Below are positions 45,158 to 54,670 of a stretch of DNA of 64,000 nt, piece by piece (positions within the stretch are counted from its first letter, which is position 1; each line of letters begins with the position of its first letter). Position numbers and translations under genes: made by a program. The stretch is from SZAS-79 sp963844255 (GTDB lineage Bacteria > Pseudomonadota > Gammaproteobacteria > Burkholderiales > SG8-39). The notes beneath the pieces were generated by a model. The model saw only the letters and a program-made list of their open reading frames with translations, made no database searches and was not told the DNA's origin. The DNA lies in contig CAWJNP010000041.1 of assembly GCA_963844255.1 (NCBI GenBank), positions 81,167 through 145,166 of the forward strand, read 5' to 3'.

Positions 45158-47338
45158 GTGTCAAAAGACAAATCACCAAAATCGGCAGCAAAGAAAACCC
45201 GAGCGAGGGCGCCGGCTCCCGTGACGCCCGTCGGCCGGCGGCCGGCCGCTCCGACCGGATACGCAAGCGAGATCCTCGCCGAGCTGACCCGGGCGGACAC
45301 GCCACTGAAGCCCGACGAACTCGCCGAGCGGCTCGAGATCAAGAAGCGCGAGCGCACGGCCTTCGACGCCGCCCTCACGGTACTCGAGGCCACCGGGCGT
45401 GTGGTGACCAACCGGGCCGGCAGTCTGCTGGTCGCGAAGAGGCTGTCGCTGGTTTCAGGTCGGATCGAGGGGCATCGCGATGGCCACGGATTCCTGATTC
45501 CCGACGAGGGCGGAGAACTGGTGTTCATTCCCCCCGTGGAAATGCGCCAGGTTCTTCACGGTGATCGAGCCGCGGTCAAGGCGACTGGCCGCGATCAGCG
45601 CGGTCGACCGGTCGGCGAAATCGTCGAAATCCTCGAGCGCGGCAACCGTCGCGTGGTCGGCAGGCTGCACGCCGAGCACGGGGTGCTGTTTCTCGTGCCT
45701 GAAGACCGGCGCATCGCGCAGGACATACTCGTGCCGCCGGCCGAAGCAGGCACGGCGAAAGCGGGCCAGATCGTCACGGTCGAACTGGTCGCGCAGCCCT
45801 CCAAGCACGCCCAGCCGATCGGCCGGGTGGCCGAGGTACTCGGCAGCAGCGAAGACCCCGGCATGGAGATCGAAATTGCGTTGCGTAAATTCGATCTTCC
45901 GTACGAATTCTCGAAGAAGGCGCTCGCACAGACCCGGGGTCTGCCAGAAGCGGTGCGCGCCGAGGATCATGCGGGACGCAAGGACCTGCGCGGCCTTCCG
46001 CTCGTAACGATCGATGGGGAGACCGCCAGGGACTTCGACGACGCTGTTCACGCATCGCGGGAAGGCAAGGGCTTCCGGCTGTGGGTGGCGATCGCCGATG
46101 TCAGCAACTACGTGCGTAACGGCGATGCACTGGATGCCGATGCCAGGGAGCGCGGTACATCGGTGTACTTCCCGCGCCGCGTGATTCCGATGTTGCCGGA
46201 AAAGCTCTCCAACGGGCTGTGCTCACTGAACCCGGATGTCGAGCGATTGGCCATGGTCTGCGAGATGGTGATCACGCCCAAGGGCGCTGTGGCGCGCTAC
46301 GAGTTTTATCCCGCCGTGATCCGCTCGCACGGTAGGCTGACCTATACCGAAGTGTGGGAAACGCTCTCCACCGGAAAACCTCGGCCGGGCCGCGAAGAAC
46401 TGCTGCCCCATCTCAGGACTCTTCACGACATTTTCCGCGTCCTGCTGCAGGCGCGCCAACTGCGCGGCGCAATCGATTTCGATTCGGTGGAGACGCGCAT
46501 GGAGTTTGATGCGCGCGGCAAGATTTCGCGCATCGTCCCCGAAATCCGCAACGAGGCCCACCGCCTGATCGAGGAATGCATGCTGGTGGCCAACGTCTGC
46601 GCGGGAAATTTCCTGGTCGAACGTGGCCAACCCGTGCTGTTCCGTGTGCATGACGTGCCGGCGCCCGAAAAGGTGACGATGCTGCGGGATTTTCTGGCTG
46701 AACTCGGGTTGAATCTCGGCGGCGGGGAGAAGCCCAGGCCGAAGGACTATGCCGAGCTGCTGGTGAAGATCCGTGAGCGGCCGGACTTCACGCTGCTGCA
46801 GACCATCCTGCTGCGCTCGCTGAAGCAGGCGGTCTACAGTCCCGACAATGCCGGCCACTTCGGTCTGGCGTTCGAAGCGTATGTGCATTTCACCTCCCCC
46901 ATCCGCCGTTACCCGGATCTGATGGTGCATCGTGCGATCAAGGCATGCATCGAGGGGCGTCGCTACGACGGAATCGACTGGGAGGAACTCGGGCGCCACT
47001 GTTCGGAAACCGAGCGCCGCGCCGACGATGCGAGTCGCGACGTCGAGAGCTGGCTCAAGTGCTTCTACATGCAGGACCACGTGGGGGAAGTGTTCGGGGG
47101 GCGCGTGACGGGTGTCACCGGCTTTGGCGTGTTCGTGACGCTCGACGAATATTTCGTCGACGGTCTCGTGCACATTTCGGAACTGGGGCGTGATTACTTC
47201 CAGTTCGATGCCGCCCGCCACATGCTGCTCGGCGAACGCACCGGAAAGCGCTTCAGGCTCGCCGATCAGATGCGCGTCAAACTCGTCCGGGTCGACCTGG
47301 AAACGCGAAAAATGGACCTCGTCCCGGTCGACAAATGA
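45158..47338 (+). CDS. rnr: ribonuclease R
   Basis: 726 residues. An N-terminal basic helix-turn-helix/cold-shock region precedes the RNB domain with the catalytic DFDDAVHA segment (preceded by GETAR) and a C-terminal S1 domain (GGRVTGVTGFGVFVTLDEYF). It is a processive 3'-5' exoribonuclease able to degrade structured RNA, including rRNA and tmRNA-tagged messages. The start is GTG 45158; the short spacing to the divergent tRNA leaves little room for a promoter. rlmB overlaps its stop by 4 bp. Confidence 0.97.
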   Translation: MSKDKSPKSAAKKTRARAPAPVTPVGRRPAAPTGYASEILAELTRADTPLKPDELAERLEIKKRERTAFDAALTVLEATGRVVTNRAGSLLVAKRLSLVSGRIEGHRDGHGFLIPDEGGELVFIPPVEMRQVLHGDRAAVKATGRDQRGRPVGEIVEILERGNRRVVGRLHAEHGVLFLVPEDRRIAQDILVPPAEAGTAKAGQIVTVELVAQPSKHAQPIGRVAEVLGSSEDPGMEIEIALRKFDLPYEFSKKALAQTRGLPEAVRAEDHAGRKDLRGLPLVTIDGETARDFDDAVHASREGKGFRLWVAIADVSNYVRNGDALDADARERGTSVYFPRRVIPMLPEKLSNGLCSLNPDVERLAMVCEMVITPKGAVARYEFYPAVIRSHGRLTYTEVWETLSTGKPRPGREELLPHLRTLHDIFRVLLQARQLRGAIDFDSVETRMEFDARGKISRIVPEIRNEAHRLIEECMLVANVCAGNFLVERGQPVLFRVHDVPAPEKVTMLRDFLAELGLNLGGGEKPRPKDYAELLVKIRERPDFTLLQTILLRSLKQAVYSPDNAGHFGLAFEAYVHFTSPIRRYPDLMVHRAIKACIEGRRYDGIDWEELGRHCSETERRADDASRDVESWLKCFYMQDHVGEVFGGRVTGVTGFGVFVTLDEYFVDGLVHISELGRDYFQFDAARHMLLGERTGKRFRLADQMRVKLVRVDLETRKMDLVPVDK

Positions 47339-48087
47339 AACCGGCACGCGTCGTGTTCGGCTTTCATGCGATCACCGTGCTGCTGCGCCAGCGGCCAGGA
47401 GCGATACTCGAACTGCATTCGGACACCGAACGCGTCGATGCGCGCATGCGGGATCTGCTCAAGCTGGCCGAACAGAAGCAGGTGCGGGTCATGGCCACGA
47501 CCGGCGATCGCCTTGACGGTTTGTCCGGCCATGCTCGACACCAGGGTGTCGTCGCCAGAGTCGCAGATGCACCACGGAGCCACAGCCTGGACGACACGCT
47601 CGATGCCGTTACGGGTTCGCCGCTGTTGCTCGTGCTCGACGGTATTCAGGATCCGCATAATCTGGGGGCATGTCTGCGCGTTGCCGACGCAGCCGGCGTA
47701 ACTGCCGTCGTGGCGCCCAAGGACAGGGCGGTGGGGTTGACCGCGACTGCGAGCAAGGTCGCGAGCGGCGCGGCTGACACGGTGCCCTATTTCCAGGTCA
47801 CCAATCTGGCGCGAACGATGCGCGAGTTGAAGGAGCGCGACATCTGGATCGTGGGTACCGACGAGGGTGCGAAAGACGATCTGTTCACGGCGGATTTTCC
47901 CGAGTCCGTCGCATGGGTGCTGGGTGCGGAAGGCGAGGGCATGCGACGACTCACGCGCGAGCACTGCGATTTCCTTGTCCGCATTCCCATGCAGGGCGTG
48001 GTGGAAAGCCTCAACGTGTCGGTGGCGGCCGGAATCGTGCTGTTCGAATCCGTGCGCCGGCGTTTGTCCAGGGAGCACAGGAAATGA
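47335..48087 (+). CDS. rlmB: 23S rRNA (guanosine-2'-O-)-methyltransferase RlmB
   Basis: 250 residues. An N-terminal L30e-like RNA-binding domain (VVFGFHAITVLLRQRPG) is followed by a SpoU/TrmH knotted domain with motif 1 DPHNLGACLRVADAAG, motif 2 VLGAEGEGMRRL and motif 3 SLNVSVAAGI. It methylates G2251 of 23S rRNA. It is coupled to rnr by an ATGA overlap, as in many proteobacteria. Confidence 0.96.
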   Translation: MKPARVVFGFHAITVLLRQRPGAILELHSDTERVDARMRDLLKLAEQKQVRVMATTGDRLDGLSGHARHQGVVARVADAPRSHSLDDTLDAVTGSPLLLVLDGIQDPHNLGACLRVADAAGVTAVVAPKDRAVGLTATASKVASGAADTVPYFQVTNLARTMRELKERDIWIVGTDEGAKDDLFTADFPESVAWVLGAEGEGMRRLTREHCDFLVRIPMQGVVESLNVSVAAGIVLFESVRRRLSREHRK

Positions 48088-49028
48088 AGATTGCGATACT
48101 CGACGACTACCAGGACGCCTGCCGAAACCTGGATGCCTGGTCCAAACTCGCGGGTCACGAGGTGACGGTGTTTCGTGACACGTTGAAGGTCGAGGACGCG
48201 CTGGCAGAGCGGCTCAGGGATTTCGAGGCGCTGGTGCTGATTCGCGAGAGGACGCGGATGCCGGCTTCGCTGCTGGAGCGCCTGCCCAGGCTGCGTGCGC
48301 TTAGCCAGACCGGAAAGGCCGGGTCGCACATCGACGTCGCAGCCTGCAAGCGGCTCGGGATCGAGGTGCTGGAGGGATCGGGTTCGCCGTATGCAACCGC
48401 CGAACTGACCTGGGCGCTGATCCTTGCCGCCATGCGCCGCATCCCTCAGGAAGTCGAGAACCTCAAAAAGGGCGGCTGGCAGCAGACCGTGGGGCGCGGA
48501 TTGCGTGGACGCACCCTCGGCGTCTACGGCCTTGGACGTATCGGTACGGTGGTTGCGGGCTATGGGAAGGCGTTTGGCATGAACGTGCAGGTCTGGGGCA
48601 GGGACGGAAGCCTCGACCGCGCGCGCGAGGCCGGATTTGAACCGGCCGGAAGTCGTGAGGCGTTCTTCGCCACGTCCGACGTGCTGTCGATTCATGTGCG
48701 GCTCGCTCCGGAAACGCGCGGTCTGGTCACTCCCCGGGATCTGGCGGGAATGAAGCCGGATGCGGTGTTTGTGAACACCAGCCGCGCCGAACTGCTTGCG
48801 CGCGATGCGCTGGCAGGCGCGTTGGCTGCAGGACGTCCGGGGTTCGCGGCAGTGGACGTCTACGAGGACGAACCGGTCGCCGGGGTAGGACACCCGCTCC
48901 TGGCCCTGGGGAACGCCATCTGCACGCCGCATCTGGGGTATGTCGAAAAGGACGGCTACGAGTTGTACTTTGGGTCGGCTTTCGAGAATCTGGCGGCCTT
49001 TGCCAGAGGGGAATCCCGAACTGCTTGA
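48084..49028 (+). CDS. D-isomer-specific 2-hydroxyacid dehydrogenase
   Basis: 314 residues. The NAD-binding loop GVYGLGRIGTVVAGYGKAFG is followed by a catalytic Arg in FVNTSRAELL, Glu in DVYEDEPV and His in CTPHLGY. It belongs with phosphoglycerate-dehydrogenase-like enzymes. ATG 48084 overlaps the rlmB stop by 4 bp, so it is the third gene of the rnr unit. The physiological hydroxyacid is not evident. Confidence 0.9.
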   Translation: MKIAILDDYQDACRNLDAWSKLAGHEVTVFRDTLKVEDALAERLRDFEALVLIRERTRMPASLLERLPRLRALSQTGKAGSHIDVAACKRLGIEVLEGSGSPYATAELTWALILAAMRRIPQEVENLKKGGWQQTVGRGLRGRTLGVYGLGRIGTVVAGYGKAFGMNVQVWGRDGSLDRAREAGFEPAGSREAFFATSDVLSIHVRLAPETRGLVTPRDLAGMKPDAVFVNTSRAELLARDALAGALAAGRPGFAAVDVYEDEPVAGVGHPLLALGNAICTPHLGYVEKDGYELYFGSAFENLAAFARGESRTA

Positions 49029-49054
49029 GAAAGTGCCTGTTTTAAGGATATAAT
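49025..49054 (+). promoter_or_regulatory. sigma-70 promoter of the rpsF operon
   Basis: TTGAGA (49025-49030), an 18-bp spacer and TATAAT (49049-49054), about 130 bp before rpsF. It begins within the stop region of the dehydrogenase gene. The long leader could hold a ribosomal-protein (S6:S18) autoregulatory site. Confidence 0.7.
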
Positions 49055-49187
49055 TCAAGGCTTTCTCGCATTTCGGTCGTGGCTTTCAACGGACGATGGA
49101 TGCGGGGGGAACCAACCAGCGCCCACGGGCGCTGCCTTGCCACACCGCGATCGCATGGCGGGTGGCTTACATCCACAAGGAGATTCA

Positions 49188-49601
49188 ATGCGACATTACG
49201 AAGTGGTTTTCATCGTCCATCCGGACCAGAGCGAGCAGGTCCCCGGGATGGTCGAGCGCTACAAGGCGCTCGTGGCATCCCGCAACGGGGTGATGCATCG
49301 CCTCGAAGACTGGGGTCGCCGCCAGATGACCTACCCGATCGCCAAGATGCACAAGGCGCATTACGTGCTCATGAACATCGAGTGCGATGGCGAGACGCTG
49401 ATCGAACTCGAACAATCGTTCAAGTTCAACGACGCCGTGCTGCGCCATCTGGTAGTGAAGATGGACAAGGCGCACGTGACCCCCTCCCCGATGATGAAGG
49501 AGGAGAAGTCCAAGTCCCTCATGGGTGAACAACGGGGTTCCGCCGACAAGCCTGCCGAGGGTTCTGCGGCGCCGGCCGAAGCGGCTCCGGCACAAGCCTA
49601 A
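49188..49601 (+). CDS. rpsF: 30S ribosomal protein S6
   Basis: 137 residues. MRHYEVVFIVHPDQSEQVPG, RRQMTYPIAKMHKAHYVL and FNDAVLRHLVVKM are typical, followed by an Ala/Pro/Glu tail of low complexity. AAGGAG precedes ATG 49188. It is first of rpsF-priB-rpsR-rplI. Confidence 0.98.
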   Translation: MRHYEVVFIVHPDQSEQVPGMVERYKALVASRNGVMHRLEDWGRRQMTYPIAKMHKAHYVLMNIECDGETLIELEQSFKFNDAVLRHLVVKMDKAHVTPSPMMKEEKSKSLMGEQRGSADKPAEGSAAPAEAAPAQA

Positions 49602-49609
49602 GAGACTCT

Positions 49610-49924
49610 TTGGGCCAGGCAACCAACAACGTCGAACTGAGCGGAACACTCGTGGAACTCGGCGCACTGCGCTACACCCCCGCCGGATTGCCGGCGGTCG
49701 AATTCCGCATCCGGCACGAGTCCGAACTCACCGAAGCCGGGACGCATCGCAAGGTAAGGGCCGAGGTCGGCGCCCTGGCTTTCGATGCGGTGGCCAGGCA
49801 GGTGGCAACGGCGGCACTCGGAACGACCCTCAGGGCGCAAGGATTCCTGGCAGCGAAGAGTCAGCGCAGCGCGAAGCTCGTGCTGCACGTAACCGACATC
49901 GAATTCATGGAAGGAGCACTTTAA
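49610..49924 (+). CDS. priB: primosomal replication protein N (PriB)
   Basis: 104 residues, a single OB fold (NNVELSGTLVELGALRYTPA, then VTDIEFMEGAL at the end). It binds single-stranded DNA in the replication-restart primosome. The start is TTG 49610, usual for this gene in the S6-S18 context. Its stop directly abuts the rpsR ATG. Confidence 0.92.
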   Translation: MGQATNNVELSGTLVELGALRYTPAGLPAVEFRIRHESELTEAGTHRKVRAEVGALAFDAVARQVATAALGTTLRAQGFLAAKSQRSAKLVLHVTDIEFMEGAL

Positions 49925-50213
49925 ATGGCTTTTGGACGTGGCAAGGGCAAGGGCAAGGGCAAGGGCAAGGACAAGAAGGATCGGGGACAGAAGGCATTGT
50001 TCCGGCGCCGCAAGTTCTGCCGCTTCACTGCCGAGAAGGCCGAATGGGTCGACTACAAGGAAGTCGACGTTCTGAAGGACTTCGTCAACGAGAACGGCAA
50101 GATCATTCCGGCGCGCATCACCGGGACGACGTCGGGCTTCCAGCGCCAGCTTGTCTGTGGCGATCAAGCGCGCGCGGTTCCTGGCGCTGCTGCCCTACAC
50201 CGACCTGCACTGA
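49925..50213 (+). CDS. rpsR: 30S ribosomal protein S18 (one frameshift)
   Basis: About 95 residues. FRRRKFCRFTAEKAEWVDYK and NENGKIIPARITG are unmistakable S18. Removing one base near 50152 (CTTG[T]CTG) restores AIKRARFLALLPYTDLH, ending at TGA 50211-50213, 10 bp before rplI. S18 is essential, so this indel must be a sequence error or there is another copy. The N-terminus has an unusual (GK)x5 run from a repeated GGCAAG. Confidence 0.93.
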
Positions 50214-50223
50214 GGAGCGAACG

Positions 50224-50673
50224 ATGCAAGTCATACTGATGGAAAAGGTCGCCAACCTCGGCGGTCTGGGCGACGTGGTGAAGGTCAAGGACGGCTACGC
50301 ACGCAATTTCCTGATCCCGAACGGAAAGGCGAAGCGCGCCACCGAGAGCAACCTGAAGGTATTCGAGGCGAAGCGCGCGGAGCTCGAAAAGGCGCAGGCG
50401 GAACTACTCGCCCTTGCGCAGGAGCGCGGCGCGAAGCTCGAGGGCCTCATGGTCCAGATCGCGCAGAAGGCGGGTGTCGATGGCCGGCTGTTCGGCTCGG
50501 TCACCAACTACGACATCGTCGAAGCCCTGCAGAAACAGGGGTTTGAGGTGGAACGTTCGAATGTGCGCATGCCGGATGGCCCGATCAAGCAGGTGGGCGA
50601 TACCGTACTCACGATCTCGCTGCACAGCGACGTGATTGCAAACATTACCGTATCGGTGCTCGGCGAAGCTTAG
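50224..50673 (+). CDS. rplI: 50S ribosomal protein L9
   Basis: 149 residues. MQVILMEKVANLGGLGDVVK with the GYARNFLIPNGKA signature forms the N-terminal rRNA-binding domain, then the long helix and C-terminal domain. It is last of the rpsF operon and is followed by a strong terminator. Confidence 0.98.
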   Translation: MQVILMEKVANLGGLGDVVKVKDGYARNFLIPNGKAKRATESNLKVFEAKRAELEKAQAELLALAQERGAKLEGLMVQIAQKAGVDGRLFGSVTNYDIVEALQKQGFEVERSNVRMPDGPIKQVGDTVLTISLHSDVIANITVSVLGEA

Positions 50674-50742
50674 ACTGCGACTTCGAAGGCCGCCGCGGGA
50701 GGGCAGGAATACAGACGTCCTTTCGCAGCATGCGGCAGTCCG

Positions 50743-50770
50743 GAAAAGGCCTGGCGACAGGCCTTTTCTT
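50743..50770 (+). terminator. intrinsic terminator after rplI
   Basis: GAAAAGGCCTG (50743-50753) pairs with CAGGCCTTTTC (50758-50768), a perfect 11-bp stem with a 4-nt loop. The 3' arm itself supplies TTTT, and TTATTG follows. It ends the ribosomal-protein operon 23 bp before dnaB. Confidence 0.8.
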
Positions 50771-50792
50771 ATTGTGTAGGATCATCGATCCC

Positions 50793-52205
50793 ATGGCACG
50801 CGCACCCCAGAACGCCACAATGAATCGCGAACCGGTCGACCCGCAGCTGCTGGCGCTGCGCGTGCCGCCGCATTCGGTCGAAGCCGAGCAGTCGCTGCTT
50901 GGCGGGCTGTTGCTCGACAACCAGGCCTGGGAGAAGATCGCGGACCTGGTTTCCGACGGCGATTTCTATCGCGACGACCACCGTCGTATCTTCCGGCACA
51001 TCGGCAAGCTGATCGAAGCCAGCAGACCCGCCGACGTGGTCACGGTGCTCGAATCGATCGAAGCCAGCGAGGACAAGGACAAGACCGGCGGGGTGGCCTA
51101 TCTGGGCTCCTTGTCGCAGAACACCCCGAGCGCGCTGAACATCCGGCGTTACGCGGAGCTGGTCCGCGAGCGTGCGGTGCAGAGAAAGCTCGCGCAGGTC
51201 GCGACAGACATCGCCGAGATCGCACTCAGCCCCTCGGGCAAGGACGTGGGCCAGCTGCTCGACGAGGCGGAGACACGGATCCTCGAGATCGGGGAGCAGG
51301 GCACGCGCAACCGCACCGGTTTCGAGGAGATCCAGCCCGTGCTTGCGCGGGTCATGGAGCGGATCGACTTTCTCTATCACCGCGATAATCCGTCCGACGT
51401 AACCGGCGTCCCGACCGGGTTCGTCGACCTGGACGAAAAGACCGCCGGGCTGCAGCCGGGCGACCTGATCATCGTCGCGGGCCGTCCTTCCATGGGAAAG
51501 ACCGCATTCGCGCTGAACATGGCGGAGAACGTGGCGGTCGACAACGGACTGCCGGTCGCCGTTTTCAGCATGGAAATGGGCGGAACGCAGCTGGCAATGC
51601 GCATGCTCGGATCCATCTCGCGCGTCGACCAGCACCGGATGCGCACCGGACGACTCAATGACGAGGAATGGGGAAAACTCTCCAGCGCGATGGGCAAGCT
51701 GCATGACGCGCCGATCTTCATAGACGAGACAGCCGCGCTGAACGCATTGGAGCTGCGCTCGCGGGCGCGCAGGTTGCGGCGTCAGTGCGGAAAGCTCGGC
51801 CTGATCGTGGTCGACTATCTGCAGCTGATGTCAGGCTCCAGCCAGAGCAGCAGCGAAAACCGCGCAACCGAGATCTCCGAGATTTCGCGCGGCCTCAAAG
51901 CGCTGGCGAAGGAACTCGAGGTCCCGGTGGTGGCGCTGTCGCAGCTCAACCGTGCACTTGAACAGAGGAATGACAAGCGCCCGATGATGTCCGATCTGCG
52001 CGAATCGGGCGCGATCGAGCAGGACGCCGACGTGATCCTGTTCATCTACCGGGATGAGGTGTATTTTCCCGACAAGCCGGAATCCCGCGGCGTGGCAGAA
52101 GTGATCATCGGAAAACAGAGGAACGGGCCGATCGGCAAAGTGGAATTGACATTCCTCGGGCAGTACACGCGTTTCGAAAATCGGGCGAGCCCCGGCGGAT
52201 ATTGA
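50793..52205 (+). CDS. dnaB: replicative DNA helicase DnaB
   Basis: 470 residues. The N-terminal DnaG-binding domain (RVPPHSVEAEQSLLGGLLLD) is followed by a RecA-like domain with Walker A AGRPSMGKTA, Walker B VVDYLQLMSG and the Arg finger region LRESGAIEQDADV. The ATG at 50793 gives the normal length. No intein interrupts the P-loop. The conserved order rplI-dnaB is retained. Confidence 0.97.
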   Translation: MARAPQNATMNREPVDPQLLALRVPPHSVEAEQSLLGGLLLDNQAWEKIADLVSDGDFYRDDHRRIFRHIGKLIEASRPADVVTVLESIEASEDKDKTGGVAYLGSLSQNTPSALNIRRYAELVRERAVQRKLAQVATDIAEIALSPSGKDVGQLLDEAETRILEIGEQGTRNRTGFEEIQPVLARVMERIDFLYHRDNPSDVTGVPTGFVDLDEKTAGLQPGDLIIVAGRPSMGKTAFALNMAENVAVDNGLPVAVFSMEMGGTQLAMRMLGSISRVDQHRMRTGRLNDEEWGKLSSAMGKLHDAPIFIDETAALNALELRSRARRLRRQCGKLGLIVVDYLQLMSGSSQSSSENRATEISEISRGLKALAKELEVPVVALSQLNRALEQRNDKRPMMSDLRESGAIEQDADVILFIYRDEVYFPDKPESRGVAEVIIGKQRNGPIGKVELTFLGQYTRFENRASPGGY

Positions 52206-52251
52206 GGCCGTGGCTGCAGGGGCGCTGCCCGGCAACGAACCAGGAGGCATC

Positions 52252-52488
52252 ATGAGCACACCCGTCGTTGCACAAAAGTCGCCGTTCGCGGTGGAGCTGG
52301 CGCCCGGCGACTACTGGTGGTGTGCCTGCGGGCAGTCGAAACGCCAGCCGTTCTGCGATGGCACACACAAGGGCAGCGGCATCGAACCGATGAAGTTCAC
52401 CGTCGCCGAGGCGAAGAAGGTCTGGCTGTGCGGCTGCAAGCACACGGCCGGAAAGCCATTCTGCGACGGCTCACACTCGAAACTCTGA
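52252..52488 (+). CDS. double CDGSH iron-sulfur protein
   Basis: 78 residues with two CDGSH-type motifs, CACGQSKRQPFCDGTH and CGCKHTAGKPFCDGSH, each with 3 Cys and 1 His for a 2Fe-2S cluster. It is a small soluble redox protein of the mitoNEET-related class. AGGAGG precedes ATG 52252. It lies 46 bp after dnaB and before a long hairpin. Confidence 0.9.
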   Translation: MSTPVVAQKSPFAVELAPGDYWWCACGQSKRQPFCDGTHKGSGIEPMKFTVAEAKKVWLCGCKHTAGKPFCDGSHSKL

Positions 52489-52498
52489 TGTGAACCGG

Positions 52499-52536
52499 CG
52501 TATCCCGACCTCCGCCCTGCGGAGGAGCGGGATACG
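52499..52536. terminator. long hairpin between convergent genes
   Basis: CGTATCCCG (52499-52507) pairs with CGGGATACG (52528-52536), with an inner stem CTCCGC/GCGGAG (52510-52515 and 52519-52524). It is between the CDGSH gene and the end of the phoH-like gene, so it can serve both strands. There is no clear U-run. Confidence 0.5.
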
Positions 52537-52560
52537 GGCATCGTTCGAAGGGCTGAATGC

Positions 52561-54078
52561 CTAGAGCACCTCGCCCGCGTGATCGGCAAGGCGCGAGCGT
52601 TCACCACGCGCAAGCGTCACGTGCCCCGAATGGTCCCAGCCCTTGAACCGGTCCACCACGTAGGTCAGGCCGGAGGATCCTTCCGTAAGGTATGGCGTGT
52701 CGATCTGCGCGATATTGCCCAGGCACACCACCTTTGTTCCCGGACCCGCGCGCGTGATCAGCGTTTTCATCTGCTTGGGCGTGAGGTTCTGCGCCTCGTC
52801 GATGATCAGGAACTTGTTGATGAACGTGCGGCCGCGCATGAAGTTGAGTGACTTGATCTTGATGCGGGAGCGCACCAGGTCGCGCGTCGCGGCCCGTCCC
52901 CATTCGCCGCCGGATTCGTCGGTGGCGTTCAGGACATCGAGGTTGTCCTCGAAGGCGCCCATCCAGGGCGTCATCTTTTCCTCCTCGGTGCCCGGCAGAA
53001 AACCGATGTCCTCGCCGATCGGCACGGTCACGCGGGTCACGATGATCTCGGAGTAGCGCTTTTCATCCAGCACCTGCGTCAGCCCTGACGCAAGCGCCAG
53101 CAGGGTTTTTCCGGTGCCTGCCTGGCCGAGAAGGGTGACGAAGTCGACGGCCGGATTCATCAGCAGGTTGAGCGCGAAGTTCTGCTCCCGGTTGCGCGAG
53201 GTGATTCCCCACACGGAATGCTTGACGTGCGCGTAATCGCGCAGGGTTTCCAGCACTGCGACGCGGCCGCTTCTCTCTTTCACGACCGCGTACAGCGGCC
53301 GCTCCCCGGACTCGTCGTAGACGAACTGGTTGACGAACATCTGCGGCACCAGCGGACCGCGCACCCGATAGTAGGTGTGGCCCTCCTTCTTCCAGGACTC
53401 CATGTCCTTGCCGTGCGTGTCCCAGAAATCCTCCGGGAGTTTCATGACGCCTGTATAGAGGAGGTCGCTGTCCTCGATTACCTTGTCGTTCGAGTAGTCC
53501 TCCGCAGCAAGGCCAAGGGCACGGGCCTTGATCCGCATGTTGATGTCCTTGGTGACAAGGATCACCTCACGCTTCGGGGCGCTGCGTTGAAGATGCCGGA
53601 CGACGGACAGGATCTGGTTGTCCGTCTTGCCCATGGGCAGCGTTACGGGCAGGTCGCTGCTGATGTACTCGGTCTGCAGGAAGATCCGTCCGGTCGGCGC
53701 TTCGCCGGCCTTGGCGGGCAGCGGGATGCCCTTGCTGATGTCGCCCGCCGTCCCGCCGGCGGTTGTGGAGACGATTTCGTCGAGGAAGCGGCTTGCCTGG
53801 CGCGCGTTTCGCGAAACGTCGGACAGCCCCTTCTTGTGGTTATCCAGCTCTTCGAGCGTCCCGATCGGGAGGTATACGTCGTGCTCCTCGAAACGGAACA
53901 GGCTGGTCGGGTCATGCATCATCACGTTCGTGTCGAGGACGAACAGCTTCGTGACGCGCTTTTTTCCAGTGGTGCGGGAGCGTTTTCTATTCAAGGCGGC
54001 GGAGGTAAGGGTGGCTTCGGTGAACTCGCTGCGGACGTCGTCGTTGCTGCTTTCGGGACGGTCATAGGGTTTTAACAA
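52561..54078 (-). CDS. PIN-PhoH family ATPase (PhoH2-like)
   Basis: 505 residues. An N-terminal PIN ribonuclease domain (LFVLDTNVMMHDPTSLF, with further acidic residues TLEELDNHK and TKDINMRIKA) is joined to a C-terminal PhoH ATPase with Walker A GQAGTGKTLLA and Walker B FLIIDEAQNLT. This two-domain form is the PhoH2 type, an RNA helicase/RNase. The start TTG 54078 overlaps the end of the bcp gene by 17 bp; no better start exists. Confidence 0.9.
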   Translation of the reverse strand: MLKPYDRPESSNDDVRSEFTEATLTSAALNRKRSRTTGKKRVTKLFVLDTNVMMHDPTSLFRFEEHDVYLPIGTLEELDNHKKGLSDVSRNARQASRFLDEIVSTTAGGTAGDISKGIPLPAKAGEAPTGRIFLQTEYISSDLPVTLPMGKTDNQILSVVRHLQRSAPKREVILVTKDINMRIKARALGLAAEDYSNDKVIEDSDLLYTGVMKLPEDFWDTHGKDMESWKKEGHTYYRVRGPLVPQMFVNQFVYDESGERPLYAVVKERSGRVAVLETLRDYAHVKHSVWGITSRNREQNFALNLLMNPAVDFVTLLGQAGTGKTLLALASGLTQVLDEKRYSEIIVTRVTVPIGEDIGFLPGTEEEKMTPWMGAFEDNLDVLNATDESGGEWGRAATRDLVRSRIKIKSLNFMRGRTFINKFLIIDEAQNLTPKQMKTLITRAGPGTKVVCLGNIAQIDTPYLTEGSSGLTYVVDRFKGWDHSGHVTLARGERSRLADHAGEVL

Positions 54079-54517
54079 AGCTCAGTACCTCCTCTACGTG
54101 GCCGGGAACCTTCAAACCGCGCCATTCGCGCACCAGCACGCCCTTCTTGTCCATGACGAACGTGCTGCGCTCGATGCCGCGAACTTTCTTGCCGTACATG
54201 TTTTTCATCTTGATGACGCCGAACTGCGTGCAGACTTCCTCGTCGGGATCGGCCAGGAGTTCGAATGGCAGGCCGAGCTTGGCCTTGAAGTTCTCATGCG
54301 ACTTCAACGAGTCACGCGAAAGGCCAAAGACCTCGCAGCCCGCTTTTCTGAATTCCTTGAAATGGTCCCGGAACCCCATGCTCTCCGTCGTGCAGCCGGG
54401 AGTGTTGTCCTTGGGGTAGAAGTAGAGCAGCAGACTCTTGCCGCGGTGCTCGGAGAGGGTAAACGTTGTACCGCCGGTGGACGGGAGGGAGAAGTCCTGA
54501 ACGGGTTTACCTAGCAT
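54062..54517 (-). CDS. bcp: thioredoxin-dependent peroxiredoxin, BCP family
   Basis: 151 residues. The peroxidatic Cys is in TPGCTTESMGF and the active-site Arg in FGLSRDSL. The resolving Cys five residues after the peroxidatic one, found in many BCP proteins, is absent (MGFRD), so it is of the one-Cys or distant-Cys type. ATG 54517 is preferred over 54547. It is co-transcribed with the phoH-like gene by overlap. Confidence 0.92.
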   Translation of the reverse strand: MLGKPVQDFSLPSTGGTTFTLSEHRGKSLLLYFYPKDNTPGCTTESMGFRDHFKEFRKAGCEVFGLSRDSLKSHENFKAKLGLPFELLADPDEEVCTQFGVIKMKNMYGKKVRGIERSTFVMDKKGVLVREWRGLKVPGHVEEVLSFVKTL

Positions 54518-54670
54518 GCCTGGTTTCTTTGAAAACCTTCTGAGCAATGCGCTTCAACAACTTCATTGAATACAAAAAGTTTTACAACTGCAAGCATTCT
54601 GCAGGAAATATTTTTTTCCGCCCCGCAGACGTCTGAATAGAAACGGCTTTTCCCCGACTGAAGATTGCCG

